This document shows, in pieces, positions 25,958 through 34,582 of a DNA stretch of 64,000 nucleotides; the first letter of the stretch is position 1, and each line of letters starts with the position of its first letter. Source of the stretch: Roseobacter sp. MED193. GTDB taxonomy: Bacteria > Pseudomonadota > Alphaproteobacteria > Rhodobacterales > Rhodobacteraceae. The notes beneath the pieces are model-generated. The model was given only the letters and a program-made list of their open reading frames with translations. It was not told the DNA's origin and made no database searches. Position numbers and translations under genes: made by a program. The DNA lies in assembly GCF_000152965.1 (NCBI RefSeq), contig NZ_CH902583.1, positions 1,575,072 through 1,639,071 on the forward strand, in the 5' to 3' direction.

Positions 25958-26964
25958 TGGATTTCCTCACACTGATCCAAGTGCTGGACAGCACCGTGCG
26001 GCTGGCTACCCCGCTGTTACTTGCCTGCCTTGCCGGGCTCTTTTCCGAACGCGCCGGCATCTTTGACATCGGGCTTGAAGGCAAGATGCTGATGGCGGCC
26101 TTTTTCTCGGCGGCCATTGCGGCCAGCACTGGCAATGTCTGGCTGGGACTTCTGGCCGGGGTAGGCTCATCCCTTATGCTCGCGGCGCTCCACGGGGTGG
26201 CCTCGATCACCTTCCGAGGCAACCAGCTGATTTCGGGCGTGGCGATCAACTTTCTGGCAGCCGGGCTGACAGTGCTGATTGCGCAGGATTGGTTCAAACA
26301 GGGGGGGCGCACGCCCTCACTGCTTAGCGGTGGACGCTTTGAAGGCCTGGAATGGCCCTTTGCCATTGGCCCACAGGATGCCGAGGCCACTGGCCAGCCC
26401 GTATCCCAACTGATGAAGGCCGCAAACCCGGTGCAACAGGTCTACTCCGAGCTGATCTCGGGGCATTCTGTCCTGGTCTATCTCGCGTTTCTCGCGGTGC
26501 CCGCAACCTGGTGGATTCTCTATCGTACCCGGTTTGGCCTGCGCCTGCGCGCTGTCGGTGAAAACCCGGCGGCGGTCGACACGGCAGGTGTCTCGGTTGT
26601 TGGATTGCGCTTTGCCGCTGTTGCCATATGCGGCCTGCTCTGCGGGATTGCTGGCGCCTACCTGGCCACCGCATTGCAAGCGGGCTTTGTGAAAGACATG
26701 ACTGCGGGGCGTGGCTTTATCGCCCTTGCAGCGCTCATCTTTGCCAAGTGGCGCCCCTGGCAGGCCATGGGGGCCTGCCTGCTGTTTGGCCTGCTGCAGG
26801 CTGTCGCCCTCAGGTTTCAGAACATCGAACTGGGCCCGATTGTGGTGCCGGTACAGGTCATGGATGCTCTGCCCTATATCCTAACCGTGGTGATCCTAGC
26901 TGGGTTTGTTGGCAAGGCGATCCCGCCACGCGCCGGTGGTGAGCCCTATGTAAAGGAACGCTAA
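25957..26964 (+). CDS. ABC transporter permease (nucleoside uptake, subunit 2)
   Basis: A 335-residue permease of the same family, carrying SERAGIFDIGLEGKMLMAAFF and the FRGNQLISGVAINFLAAGLT region, then AVDTAGVSVVGLRFAAVAICG. It is the last gene of the operon; a strong intrinsic terminator begins 23 bases after its stop codon. Confidence 0.94.
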   Translation: MDFLTLIQVLDSTVRLATPLLLACLAGLFSERAGIFDIGLEGKMLMAAFFSAAIAASTGNVWLGLLAGVGSSLMLAALHGVASITFRGNQLISGVAINFLAAGLTVLIAQDWFKQGGRTPSLLSGGRFEGLEWPFAIGPQDAEATGQPVSQLMKAANPVQQVYSELISGHSVLVYLAFLAVPATWWILYRTRFGLRLRAVGENPAAVDTAGVSVVGLRFAAVAICGLLCGIAGAYLATALQAGFVKDMTAGRGFIALAALIFAKWRPWQAMGACLLFGLLQAVALRFQNIELGPIVVPVQVMDALPYILTVVILAGFVGKAIPPRAGGEPYVKER

Positions 26965-26987
26965 CCCACCCATCATCAACCTAACAG

Positions 26988-27018
26988 GTCCGCACCTCCT
27001 GGAGGTGCGGACTTTTTT
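26988..27018 (+). terminator. Intrinsic terminator of the nucleoside transporter operon
   Basis: A perfect 12-base inverted repeat GTCCGCACCTCC/GGAGGTGCGGAC separated by one base and followed by six T. Confidence 0.9.
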
Positions 27019-27141
27019 GCGGCCTGGACCTCTCTGTTCGGGCGGCAGGATAAGTCCAGTTTTTTCTGACAAATCAGTCCTGCCTGCTGCAGAGCGGCAT
27101 AGTGAGTTGATTTTCTTGCAGCGCTGCGCTCTAACGGAATT

Positions 27142-28062
27142 ATGCAAGTATATCTCCCCATCGCCGAAGTCTCGGTCAATGCCTTCCTCCTGTTGGGCCT
27201 CGGAGGGATTGTCGGGATTTTGTCCGGCATGTTCGGGGTTGGAGGCGGCTTCCTTATGACGCCTTTGTTGTTCTTTATCGGCATTCCGCCGGTGGTCGCC
27301 GTTGCGACCGAGGCCAACCAAATTGTCGCCTCGTCCTTTTCCGGCGTTCTGGCACATTTCCGAAGGCGCACAGTCGACATCAAGATGGGGGTAGTTTTGC
27401 AGGTCGGAGGCCTGATCGGTGCTGGCCTCGGTGTGGTGGTGTTCAACTACCTCAAAAGCCTCGGCCAAGTGGATCTGTTGGTTACCCTTTGCTACGTGGT
27501 GTTTTTGGGCATTGTTGGCACCTTGATGTTCATCGAGAGCCTCAATGCCATCTTCAAATCCAAACGCGCAGGAAGCGGCCCCGCTCCCCGACGACAGCGC
27601 GGTTGGGTGCATGCCCTGCCCTTTAAGATGCGCTTTCGCACATCTGGGCTTTATATCTCAGTCATCCCGCCAATCATGGTTGGTGTTGCCGTTGGTATTC
27701 TGGCCGCAATCATGGGGGTCGGTGGCGGCTTTATCATGGTGCCCGCGATGATCTACATCCTGGGCATGCCAACCAAAGTGGTTGTTGGCACCTCGCTGTT
27801 CCAGATCATTCTTGTTACTGCCTTTACCACCATGCTGCATGCCACCACCAACTACACTGTGGATATCGTCCTGGCCGTCCTATTGCTGGTGGGTGGCGTC
27901 ATTGGGGCTCAGATCGGCACCCGGATCGGCGTCTATCTCAAGGCTGAACAGCTGCGCATCCTGCTGGCACTGATGGTGATGCTGGTCTGCGCCAAACTAG
28001 GGCTGGATCTGTTATTGATGCCTGATGAGCTTTACTCCCTCGGCGCTGCGGGAGGGCACTGA
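27142..28062 (+). CDS. Sulfite exporter TauE/SafE family membrane protein
   Basis: A 306-residue polytopic protein with the paired family repeats GIVGILSGMFGVGGGFLMTPLL (residues 14-35) and the second-half GILAAIMGVGGGFIMVPAMIY, about eight membrane segments in all. Members export sulfite, sulfoacetate or other organosulfur anions. Two bases separate it from the TIGR02186 gene, a pairing that recurs in Alphaproteobacteria and suggests the two proteins work together. The transported anion is not identifiable. Confidence 0.92.
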   Translation: MQVYLPIAEVSVNAFLLLGLGGIVGILSGMFGVGGGFLMTPLLFFIGIPPVVAVATEANQIVASSFSGVLAHFRRRTVDIKMGVVLQVGGLIGAGLGVVVFNYLKSLGQVDLLVTLCYVVFLGIVGTLMFIESLNAIFKSKRAGSGPAPRRQRGWVHALPFKMRFRTSGLYISVIPPIMVGVAVGILAAIMGVGGGFIMVPAMIYILGMPTKVVVGTSLFQIILVTAFTTMLHATTNYTVDIVLAVLLLVGGVIGAQIGTRIGVYLKAEQLRILLALMVMLVCAKLGLDLLLMPDELYSLGAAGGH

Positions 28063-28064
28063 CG

Positions 28065-28850
28065 ATGATCCGCTTTGCACGTCTCGCTAGCTCGCTGGCC
28101 ATCATTACTCTGCTCGGTCTTGCCCCCTCAGCTCAGGCCCTTGAAGAGGAAGTCGTTCTGGGCCTCAGCCAGGATCGCGTGGCCATCACCGCGGACTTTG
28201 ACGGCTCAGAGATCCTGATCTTTGGCGCGGTCAAGCGCGAAACTCCCATTCCCAAGGGCCCACCGCTTCAGGTCATCGTTGCCGTATCGGGACCCAGTTC
28301 CCCCGTGACCGTTCGGCGCAAGGAAAAAAAGCTGGGGATTTGGGTCAATGCTGACAGCGTCATCGTGGACTCCGCGCCTAGCTTCTATGCCATCGCCACA
28401 AGCGCGCCCTTTCAAGAGGTGATCTCAGACACCGAGGATCTGCGCTACCGGGTTTCGATCACGCGCGCCATTCGCTCAGTCGGGGCTGCGATGAATATCG
28501 AAAATGCTCAGGATTTCGCCGATGCGGTTGTGCGTATTCGCGAAGATGAGGGACTTTATTCCCTACGTGAAAACACCGTGGCCGTGGACCAGCAAACCCT
28601 GTTTCGCAGCGCCATCGACATGCCATCCGATTTGACCGAAGGTCAGTACACTGCTCGGATCTTCCTCACCCGCTCAGGTCAGGTTGTCTCAAGTTTTGAG
28701 ACCGACATCGACGTACGCAAAGTTGGTCTGGAAAGGTTTCTCTACAGTATGTCGCGCGAACAGCCCTTCCTCTATGGGCTGATGTCGCTGGCCATCGCCG
28801 TTGTCGCCGGCTGGGGCGCCTCTGCCGCCTTCCGCCTGTTGCGCCAATAG
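28065..28850 (+). CDS. TIGR02186 family membrane-anchored periplasmic protein
   Basis: A 261-residue protein with an N-terminal signal peptide (cleavage near AQALEEE), a beta-rich periplasmic domain containing VVLGLSQDRVAITADFDGSE and IFGAVKRE, and one C-terminal membrane helix (FLYGLMSLAIAVVAGWGA). It matches the TIGR02186 family of unknown function, which is usually encoded next to a TauE/SafE exporter, as here. It could be a periplasmic partner of that exporter. Confidence 0.9.
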   Translation: MIRFARLASSLAIITLLGLAPSAQALEEEVVLGLSQDRVAITADFDGSEILIFGAVKRETPIPKGPPLQVIVAVSGPSSPVTVRRKEKKLGIWVNADSVIVDSAPSFYAIATSAPFQEVISDTEDLRYRVSITRAIRSVGAAMNIENAQDFADAVVRIREDEGLYSLRENTVAVDQQTLFRSAIDMPSDLTEGQYTARIFLTRSGQVVSSFETDIDVRKVGLERFLYSMSREQPFLYGLMSLAIAVVAGWGASAAFRLLRQ

Positions 28851-28913
28851 CGAGTTATCCCCGTCCGTTAAGAACGGCCTCGGTTTGAACCGGACTCAAG
28901 GGCCGCTTTGCGA

Positions 28914-28939
28914 CCGCGCGCCAGCGCGGCGCCGGGCCC
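28914..28939 (+). repeat. Structured intergenic repeat, partial copy
   Basis: Hairpin CCGCGC-gcca-GCGCGG (28914-28929) followed by CGC and CGGGCCC (28933-28939). This is the first half of the repeat found in full at 18883 and 40070; the second hairpin and the tail are missing because the SDR gene end is 15 bases away. Confidence 0.4.
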
Positions 28940-28953
28940 GCCCCGCTGTAAAA

Positions 28954-29706
28954 TCAACCCCGCCCGATATAGGGCATCTTGGTCGCCATCACTGTCATAA
29001 ACTGAACATTGGCCTCTGGCGGCAGCTCCGCCATATGCAGAACCGACTTGGCCGCATCTTCCACTGCAAAACTCGGCATCGGAGCCTCCTCAGGCGCAGT
29101 GTCAGCCTGTCGGGCTTTCAGATCAGCAACCATCGGTGTTTCCGCATTGCCGATATCAATTTGGCCACAGGCGATATCAAACGGGCGCCCATCCAGGGAC
29201 AGGCTACGAGTCAACCCCGTGATGGCGGATTTAGTCGCAGAATAGGGCGCGGATCCTGGCCGAGGTACATGGGCGGCGATAGAGCCATTGTTAATGATAC
29301 GTCCGCCCTGCGGACTCTGGCGACGCATCTGGCGAAAGCTCGCCCGGGCAGCCAAAAACATACCGTTGAGGTTCACACTGACCGATTGATACCAATCCTC
29401 AAGTGAGATCTCATCAATGGTGCCTGCCGGGGTAAAGATACCAGCATTGTTGAACAGCACATCCAGGCGGCCTGTGGCCATGACAAACTGATTCACCGCG
29501 TGATCCACAGCGTTGGCATCAGTGACGTCTGCGGGAAGAACGGTTGCATTTGCGTGGCCCAGCGCCACCTGCTCCAAAGCGTCCTGACGACGCGCCAACA
29601 GACCAACCTGCCAGCCCTCCGCCAGGCAAAGCGCGGCCACAGCCCGGCCGATGCCAGAGCTCGCACCCGTGATCAGAATGGTTTTTGCACGCCCGAAACT
29701 GTTCAT
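28954..29706 (-). CDS. SDR family NAD(P)-dependent oxidoreductase
   Basis: A 250-residue classical short-chain dehydrogenase: cofactor loop TGASSGIG (residues 14-21), NNAG (LFNNAGIF), the catalytic serine in NNGSIAAH and YSATK with the active Tyr and Lys. The C-terminus lacks the usual substrate loop signature, so the substrate is unknown. Its ATG overlaps the stop of the helicase gene (ATGA), so the two are transcribed and translated together. Confidence 0.93.
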   Translation of the reverse strand: MNSFGRAKTILITGASSGIGRAVAALCLAEGWQVGLLARRQDALEQVALGHANATVLPADVTDANAVDHAVNQFVMATGRLDVLFNNAGIFTPAGTIDEISLEDWYQSVSVNLNGMFLAARASFRQMRRQSPQGGRIINNGSIAAHVPRPGSAPYSATKSAITGLTRSLSLDGRPFDIACGQIDIGNAETPMVADLKARQADTAPEEAPMPSFAVEDAAKSVLHMAELPPEANVQFMTVMATKMPYIGRG

Positions 29707-31241
29707 AACAGCGGTGCCTCCTCTTGCATTTCCAGTGTCAGTGCTGCCGCAGGGGCTGCCTTCAGATCATCCACTCGCAAAGGACCCGTGGGTTTGGCCA
29801 AGCGATTGCGCACCACCCAGATCAGCCGTTCTTGGGCGCGGGTGATAGCGACATAGGCCAGACGCTTCCACAATGGCTGCCCAGCCTCTACCCGCCCCAT
29901 GCGGGCCGCTGCGTAAATATCAGGCGCAAAGACCTGGGTCGTATCCCACTGAGAGCCCTGGGCCTTGTGGATCGTCACCGCCGCCCCGTGCAAAAAGGTC
30001 GCCCCCATACGGGCGGCATAGGGGATGAAGGGTTCTTCCTCATCTGGCTTTTCGATTTTCACGATCGAGGCCGCCGAGACCTGCGGATCTTCGGCCCCCA
30101 TGACATGCAACCGTGAAAATCCCGGCTTGCGCCCCGGCCCCAGATAGACCACCTGCGCCCCCTTGATCAGCCCGCGCGCCTCAAGGTCGAGACGCTTTTT
30201 GCGATGTTTCAGCGGCAGTTCCAACCCGTCACAGATCAAGGGCTCGCCCTCGACCAGGGCATCCTCGGGCGCACCATGCACCATGCGAAAGGCATTAATC
30301 AGCCGGATACGGGTGGCATTGCGCCAGACAAGAACCGGGCTGCGCGCCATCAGGTCTACCTCGACCCGTTGCCCCCAAACCACGCGTTCATCCCGGCGCG
30401 CCGTCTCCTCGATCATCCGTTCAAAATCTTCAAACCCCAGTTCTGGATCCGCCAACGCATGGGCCAGATCCAAGATCGGGTTATCTGCCTCCTGCCGGTG
30501 CACCCGATGCAACACCAATTGGCGTGGTTTTGGTAGGGTTTCAAACACCATTGACCCCGATTGGTTGACTGGTGCCAACTGTGCAGGGTCGCCAAAGAGC
30601 ACCAGATTGGGGAAGATCTCTTTCAGATCCTCGAATTGGCGATCATCCAGCATGGAGGCCTCATCAACAAAGCCGATATCCAATGGATCTTCGCGCCGTT
30701 TCCACCCCGTAATGAAATCAGATCCCCGCAGGCCCGCTGCGGCAAGCGCGCCAGGAATAGATTTGTTTTTCTCGTAGAAAGCCGCCGCCCGCGCCAAAGC
30801 CTCTTCGGTCAGGCCCTCAATCTCGGGCTGTTCGCCATTGCCCGCCAGCCATTCGGCTATACGCTCATATTCCGGGTCATAGACAGGGGTATAAAGGATG
30901 CGGTGAATAGTGGTGGCTGGGACTCCGCGCAGCCGCAATACGCTGGCCGCCTTATTGGTTGGCGCGAGGATAGCAAGGCTCCGCCGCCCGGTCTTTTTGC
31001 GGCTTTCATAATCGCCGGAAACCACCTCGACCCCGGCCCTCTCAAGCGTTTTATACAGTTCAGCCAGCAACAGTGTCTTGCCGGATCCCGCCTTGCCGAT
31101 CACTGCCATAACACCGGCCTCCCCCATGGGGGGCTGTAGCAGACCATCCTCCATATCGACGCCGGCCTGGCGCAACAAAGCAGAGACACTGTCAAAGGCA
31201 ACGGCCTGGTCATCAGAGAATTGAATGGTCATATCTGTCAT
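29703..31241 (-). CDS. RecD-like ATP-dependent DNA helicase (superfamily 1)
   Basis: A 512-residue SF1 helicase: Walker A GKAGSGKTLLL, motif Ia LAPTNKAASVLR, Walker B FVDEASML, motif III GDPAQLAPV and the C-terminal UvrD-like motifs ending AYVAITRAQERLIWVV. It is smaller than RecD2 and lacks its N-terminal domains. A role in DNA repair is likely. It reads in the same direction as luxR and luxI, 85 bases after luxI, and is coupled to the SDR gene downstream. Confidence 0.92.
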   Translation of the reverse strand: MTDMTIQFSDDQAVAFDSVSALLRQAGVDMEDGLLQPPMGEAGVMAVIGKAGSGKTLLLAELYKTLERAGVEVVSGDYESRKKTGRRSLAILAPTNKAASVLRLRGVPATTIHRILYTPVYDPEYERIAEWLAGNGEQPEIEGLTEEALARAAAFYEKNKSIPGALAAAGLRGSDFITGWKRREDPLDIGFVDEASMLDDRQFEDLKEIFPNLVLFGDPAQLAPVNQSGSMVFETLPKPRQLVLHRVHRQEADNPILDLAHALADPELGFEDFERMIEETARRDERVVWGQRVEVDLMARSPVLVWRNATRIRLINAFRMVHGAPEDALVEGEPLICDGLELPLKHRKKRLDLEARGLIKGAQVVYLGPGRKPGFSRLHVMGAEDPQVSAASIVKIEKPDEEEPFIPYAARMGATFLHGAAVTIHKAQGSQWDTTQVFAPDIYAAARMGRVEAGQPLWKRLAYVAITRAQERLIWVVRNRLAKPTGPLRVDDLKAAPAAALTLEMQEEAPLL

Positions 31242-31326
31242 GGCGCGACCCTATCCCGGTGGGGTCGGCGACGCCAGCGCAACCGACCCCTTCTGCTGAT
31301 CTTCATTGGTCATCCCAGGGCCACAA

Positions 31327-31968
31327 TCATGCGGTCAGGCGCATCGGAGCATCCCTGGAGGTGCTGCCAAAGGAGCGGTCAAACCACAGCTGGGAAATTT
31401 CCGGCGTGATTTGCGCGCGTTGTGCCACCCGCTGGTAGGCCTGAGCATCATATTCCCACAGACCCAGGCTGATCCGATCGCGCCCCACGCCCGCCGATTT
31501 GATAATCTCAGGGCTGAAGCCAAGGCTGCGGTAGATCCGCACCATCCGACGGTCGAACACCCCTGCAAAATGCGGTATGGAAAGATTGCGCATGATCTCC
31601 AACCCTGCCAACGTAAGCGCCCCGGCTACATTGCCACCGCCCTCGCGCGACAGGCAGAAACGGGTACATTCCCAGATCAACGGGCTACAGATCGGGTTAC
31701 CGCCCGTCAGGTTGTCAAAGACATCATTTACCATCACCGGCCCCGTTGTCGGCAAGAACCGCATCGAGCCCCCATGTCTGCCATCAGGCATTTCCCAGAT
31801 CACATAGAGCGGATTTAGCGCGTCATACTGATCCCGCTCCTCCCCTCGGGAATCCACATGCACATCCCAGCCCAGCCGGGTTTGGAACTGATCGGCACGA
31901 TCCACAAACATCGAATGCGCCAGATCTGCATGAGCGTTCAAGTCACGAGCGTAGATATAACGAAGCAT
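31327..31968 (-). CDS. Acyl-homoserine-lactone synthase (LuxI family)
   Basis: A 213-residue LuxI protein that makes an N-acyl-homoserine lactone from SAM and acyl-ACP. Nearly all family-defining residues are in place: Arg24, Phe28, Trp34, Glu44, Asp46, Asp49, Arg70, Glu100 and Arg103. The acyl chain length cannot be predicted safely from sequence. The cognate luxR lies 128 bases upstream on the same strand, and a long dyad in between may let the LuxR protein control this gene. Confidence 0.95.
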   Translation of the reverse strand: MLRYIYARDLNAHADLAHSMFVDRADQFQTRLGWDVHVDSRGEERDQYDALNPLYVIWEMPDGRHGGSMRFLPTTGPVMVNDVFDNLTGGNPICSPLIWECTRFCLSREGGGNVAGALTLAGLEIMRNLSIPHFAGVFDRRMVRIYRSLGFSPEIIKSAGVGRDRISLGLWEYDAQAYQRVAQRAQITPEISQLWFDRSFGSTSRDAPMRLTA

Positions 31969-32065
31969 TTCATTAGTCCCCTTTTGCTAGAAATACAGGG
32001 GAAGCCTACGCTCACAAAGCGAGTCCCCCCAAGTCTCATGGGACCGCTAAGAGGGAATCGTTTAC

Positions 32066-32097
32066 GCCGCTAAGTGCAAGTATTTGAAATTAGGCGC
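32066..32097. promoter_or_regulatory. Dyad between luxR and luxI, possible lux-box-like operator
   Basis: A 32-bp imperfect inverted repeat centred between 32081 and 32082. CTAA/TTAG arms (32070-32073 and 32090-32093) enclose CAA-gtat-TTG, and six of eight outer bases also pair. It begins at the end of luxR, about 100-130 bases upstream of luxI. It is AT-rich in the middle and has no T-run, so it is not an obvious terminator. Confidence 0.4.
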
Positions 32098-32864
32098 TAG
32101 ATAATGATCAGACCACAGCTCACCGCACGGGCGATCGCATGGGTGGTATTGAGCGCACCCAGCTTGAAACGCGCGCTCTCGATATAGACCCTTAGGGTGT
32201 GCTCGGAAATCGATAGGGTTTGTGCCACCTGTGCCCGGCTATAACCAATGCCCAGTAGCGTCAGAGCATCCAGTTCGCGCGGCGACAGCGGCTGCGCCTG
32301 TTCAGGCGCACGGTCAGGTTCAAACTCCAAAGCCTTCCGGTTAAAATAGTGACCAATGAGGATCAGATCCCTGCTGTTCTGGTCGCAGAACTTATCCCAG
32401 GCGGCATCGTCGCAATGATGGCTAACCGAGAAGAGGGCAAACTGACCATTGGGGCCGCGAATAGGAATAGAATACCCCTGATTGCCAACCCCATGCTCCA
32501 TCGCTGCGTCAAAGAACTCGCGCGCAGGCTTGCTTGACCAATCAAGACGCCGCCAATCCACCGGGTGAAAACGCTGGTAACACCCGATAACAACCGGATC
32601 GATCCGCGTGTAGTTCTTTTCTTGGTACTGCTGGGTCCAAGCCTCTGAGTAGGTACCAAAGTAATAGTGGTCACCCGCACTATCGACCCAATGGTACATG
32701 GCGTGGTCAATGGCAAAGACCTTGCAGATACACTCAATGATACTTTGCAGCCCCTCTAGGGTCTGCGTGGCATCTAATGCCGTCAGTATCTTGTCCAATT
32801 CTGCTTTGGTCGCCATTCGATTCACTTGCCAATCAATTTCTGGAAGCAAATCACCCAAATTCAC
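32097..32864 (-). CDS. LuxR family quorum-sensing transcriptional regulator
   Basis: A 255-residue LuxR protein. The N-terminal autoinducer-binding domain (about 20-175) contains AMYHWVDSAGDHYYFGTYSEAW, the DPVVIGCYQR motif with the ligand-contacting Asp, and GVGNQGYSIPIRGPNGQ. The C-terminal GerE helix-turn-helix (about 190-250) has LSPRELDALTLLGIGYSRAQVAQTL. It is expected to sense the lactone made by the downstream LuxI. A second ATG 48 bases inside the gene is an alternative start. Confidence 0.95.
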   Translation of the reverse strand: MNLGDLLPEIDWQVNRMATKAELDKILTALDATQTLEGLQSIIECICKVFAIDHAMYHWVDSAGDHYYFGTYSEAWTQQYQEKNYTRIDPVVIGCYQRFHPVDWRRLDWSSKPAREFFDAAMEHGVGNQGYSIPIRGPNGQFALFSVSHHCDDAAWDKFCDQNSRDLILIGHYFNRKALEFEPDRAPEQAQPLSPRELDALTLLGIGYSRAQVAQTLSISEHTLRVYIESARFKLGALNTTHAIARAVSCGLIII

Positions 32865-33185
32865 GCGCCCTCACAGGCAGCGCGGGACCACTCCCCCTCC
32901 TATGGTGTCTCTTTTGCTGTACGAAGGTGCCTCAGGTCAACGAAATCATTGATGACACAGACAATATCCTGGCACTCGTGTCCTATCCCCACAGAAAATC
33001 TGTCTATTCCGACTCTTCTGGGGCACCACAGAGCGGCAACAGGCGCAGACCAAACACTGCGCGTTCAGATTGAATGTTATCGGCAGATCCGGGCGCACTC
33101 AAAAAGCAGGCGCCGCCCCCCTGTACAATAGGAGGGCGGCGCCCGGATCTTTTAATCTTGTGGGCTATTCACCCAGACAGATGGA
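32865..33185. other. 321-base gap between luxR and ccr
   Basis: Holds the ccr terminator hairpin (33101-33143) and, nearer luxR, the presumed luxR promoter. No further gene, RNA or clear palindrome was recognised. Confidence 0.5.
33101..33143 (-). terminator. Intrinsic terminator of ccr
   Basis: GGCGCCGCCC (33109-33118) pairs with GGGCGGCGCC (33134-33143), a ten-pair GC stem. On the minus strand it is followed by TGC and five T (33101-33105), about 40 bases after the ccr stop codon. Confidence 0.8.
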
Positions 33186-34472
33186 TTAGCTACCCGCCTC
33201 AAGAACTTCTTCGAGAGTGCGCAGCCCAGTTTTGGGCGCCTGAACCAGAACCGACATATTGCCAGGCTTATGCTCGTTTCGCAGCATCTTCATATGCGCA
33301 TCCGGCAGATCCGCCCAAGAAAAGACTTCGGACATGCAGGGGTCCAGACGACGCTCAACCATCAGCTTGTTCGCAGCCGCAGCCTGCTTCAGGTGGGCAA
33401 AGTGCGAGCCCTGCAAACGCTTCTGGTGCATCCACATGTAGCGCACGTCGAAGGTCAGGTTAAAGCCGGAGGTGCCAGCACAGATCACAACCATGCCGCC
33501 CTTTTTACAAACGAAGGTCGAAACAGGGAAGGTCGCCTCGCCGGGGTGTTCAAACACCATGTCGACATTGTTGCCCTTACCGGTGATTTCCCAGATGGCC
33601 GCGCCAAACTTACGCGCTTCTTTGAACCAGGCCGCATATTCGGGGGTATTCACTGTTGGCATCTGCCCCCAGCAGTTGAAATCCTTGCGGTTCAACACGC
33701 CCTTGGCACCCAGCCCCATAACGAAATCACGCTTGCTCTCGTCTGAGATCACCCCGATGGCATTGGCGCCCGCAGTGTTGATCAGCTGGATTGCGTAAGA
33801 GCCAAGACCACCCGAAGCACCCCAGACCAGGACGTTCTGACCAGGCTTCAGATCATGCGGCTCGTGGCCAAACAGCATCCGGTAGGCGGTCGCCAGTGTG
33901 AGCGTGTAGCAGGCGGCCTCTTCCCAGGTCAGGTGCTTGGGGCGCGGCATCAGCTGCTGGGCCTGAACATTGGTGAACTGGGCAAAGGACCCATCAGGTG
34001 TCTCATAGCCCCAGATCCGCTGGCTGGGAGAATACATCGGGTCGCCACCGTTGCATTCCTCGTCGTCGCCGTCATCCTGGTTGCAGTGAATGACAACCTC
34101 ATCGCCGATTTTCCAGCGCTTGACCTTGTCACCAACCGCCCAAACGATACCAGAGGCATCGGACCCAGCGATGTGGTAGGGGGCTTTATGCCCGTCAAAA
34201 GGAGAGATCGGCTTCCCCAGCGAGGCCCAAACGCCATTGTAGTTAACGCCAGCGGCCATCACCAAAACCAGAACATCGTGGCTGTCCAGCTCAGGGACGT
34301 CGACCACTTCCTGCAGCATTGCGCTGTCAGGCTCACCATGGCGCTCTTTGCGAATGGTCCATGCGTACATTTTCTTGGGAACATAGCCCATGGGGGGCAT
34401 TTCACCGACCTCATACAGGTCCTTTTCGGGAGCCTCATAAGACAGCGGTCCGGTTTGTGTGTCCAAAGCCAT
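33186..34472 (-). CDS. ccr: Crotonyl-CoA carboxylase/reductase
   Basis: A 428-residue MDR-family enzyme that reductively carboxylates crotonyl-CoA with NADPH and CO2 to ethylmalonyl-CoA, the key step of the ethylmalonyl-CoA pathway. Visible are the GroES-like N-domain (AAGVNYNGVWASLGKP), the NADPH loop VWGASGGLGSYAIQL and the MWMHQKRLQGSHFAH region of Ccr. Length and sequence are those of true Ccr rather than a general quinone reductase. ATG 34472 follows AGGAGG. ecm lies close by on the other strand, and mch and mcl2 further on, which supports the pathway. Confidence 0.96.
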   Translation of the reverse strand: MALDTQTGPLSYEAPEKDLYEVGEMPPMGYVPKKMYAWTIRKERHGEPDSAMLQEVVDVPELDSHDVLVLVMAAGVNYNGVWASLGKPISPFDGHKAPYHIAGSDASGIVWAVGDKVKRWKIGDEVVIHCNQDDGDDEECNGGDPMYSPSQRIWGYETPDGSFAQFTNVQAQQLMPRPKHLTWEEAACYTLTLATAYRMLFGHEPHDLKPGQNVLVWGASGGLGSYAIQLINTAGANAIGVISDESKRDFVMGLGAKGVLNRKDFNCWGQMPTVNTPEYAAWFKEARKFGAAIWEITGKGNNVDMVFEHPGEATFPVSTFVCKKGGMVVICAGTSGFNLTFDVRYMWMHQKRLQGSHFAHLKQAAAANKLMVERRLDPCMSEVFSWADLPDAHMKMLRNEHKPGNMSVLVQAPKTGLRTLEEVLEAGS

Positions 34473-34498
34473 GGTGGCCTCCTCTTTAAACGGTCTTG

Positions 34499-34509
34499 CT
34501 GCGATGCAG
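34499..34509. promoter_or_regulatory. CTGC-N3-GCAG motif upstream of ccr
   Basis: CTGC-GAT-GCAG lies 27-37 bases before the ccr start. The CTGC-N3/4-GCAG form resembles binding sites of the PHB-responsive repressor PhaR described in Rhodobacter and Paracoccus, a sensible input for a crotonyl-CoA enzyme. The site is short and may be chance. Confidence 0.25.
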
Positions 34510-34582
34510 AATCGCGGCTGCTCCCTGAGGAATAAAAACAGCAAGGTAATATTGCAACCCCTCTTGGGGTCATTTTGTAATT

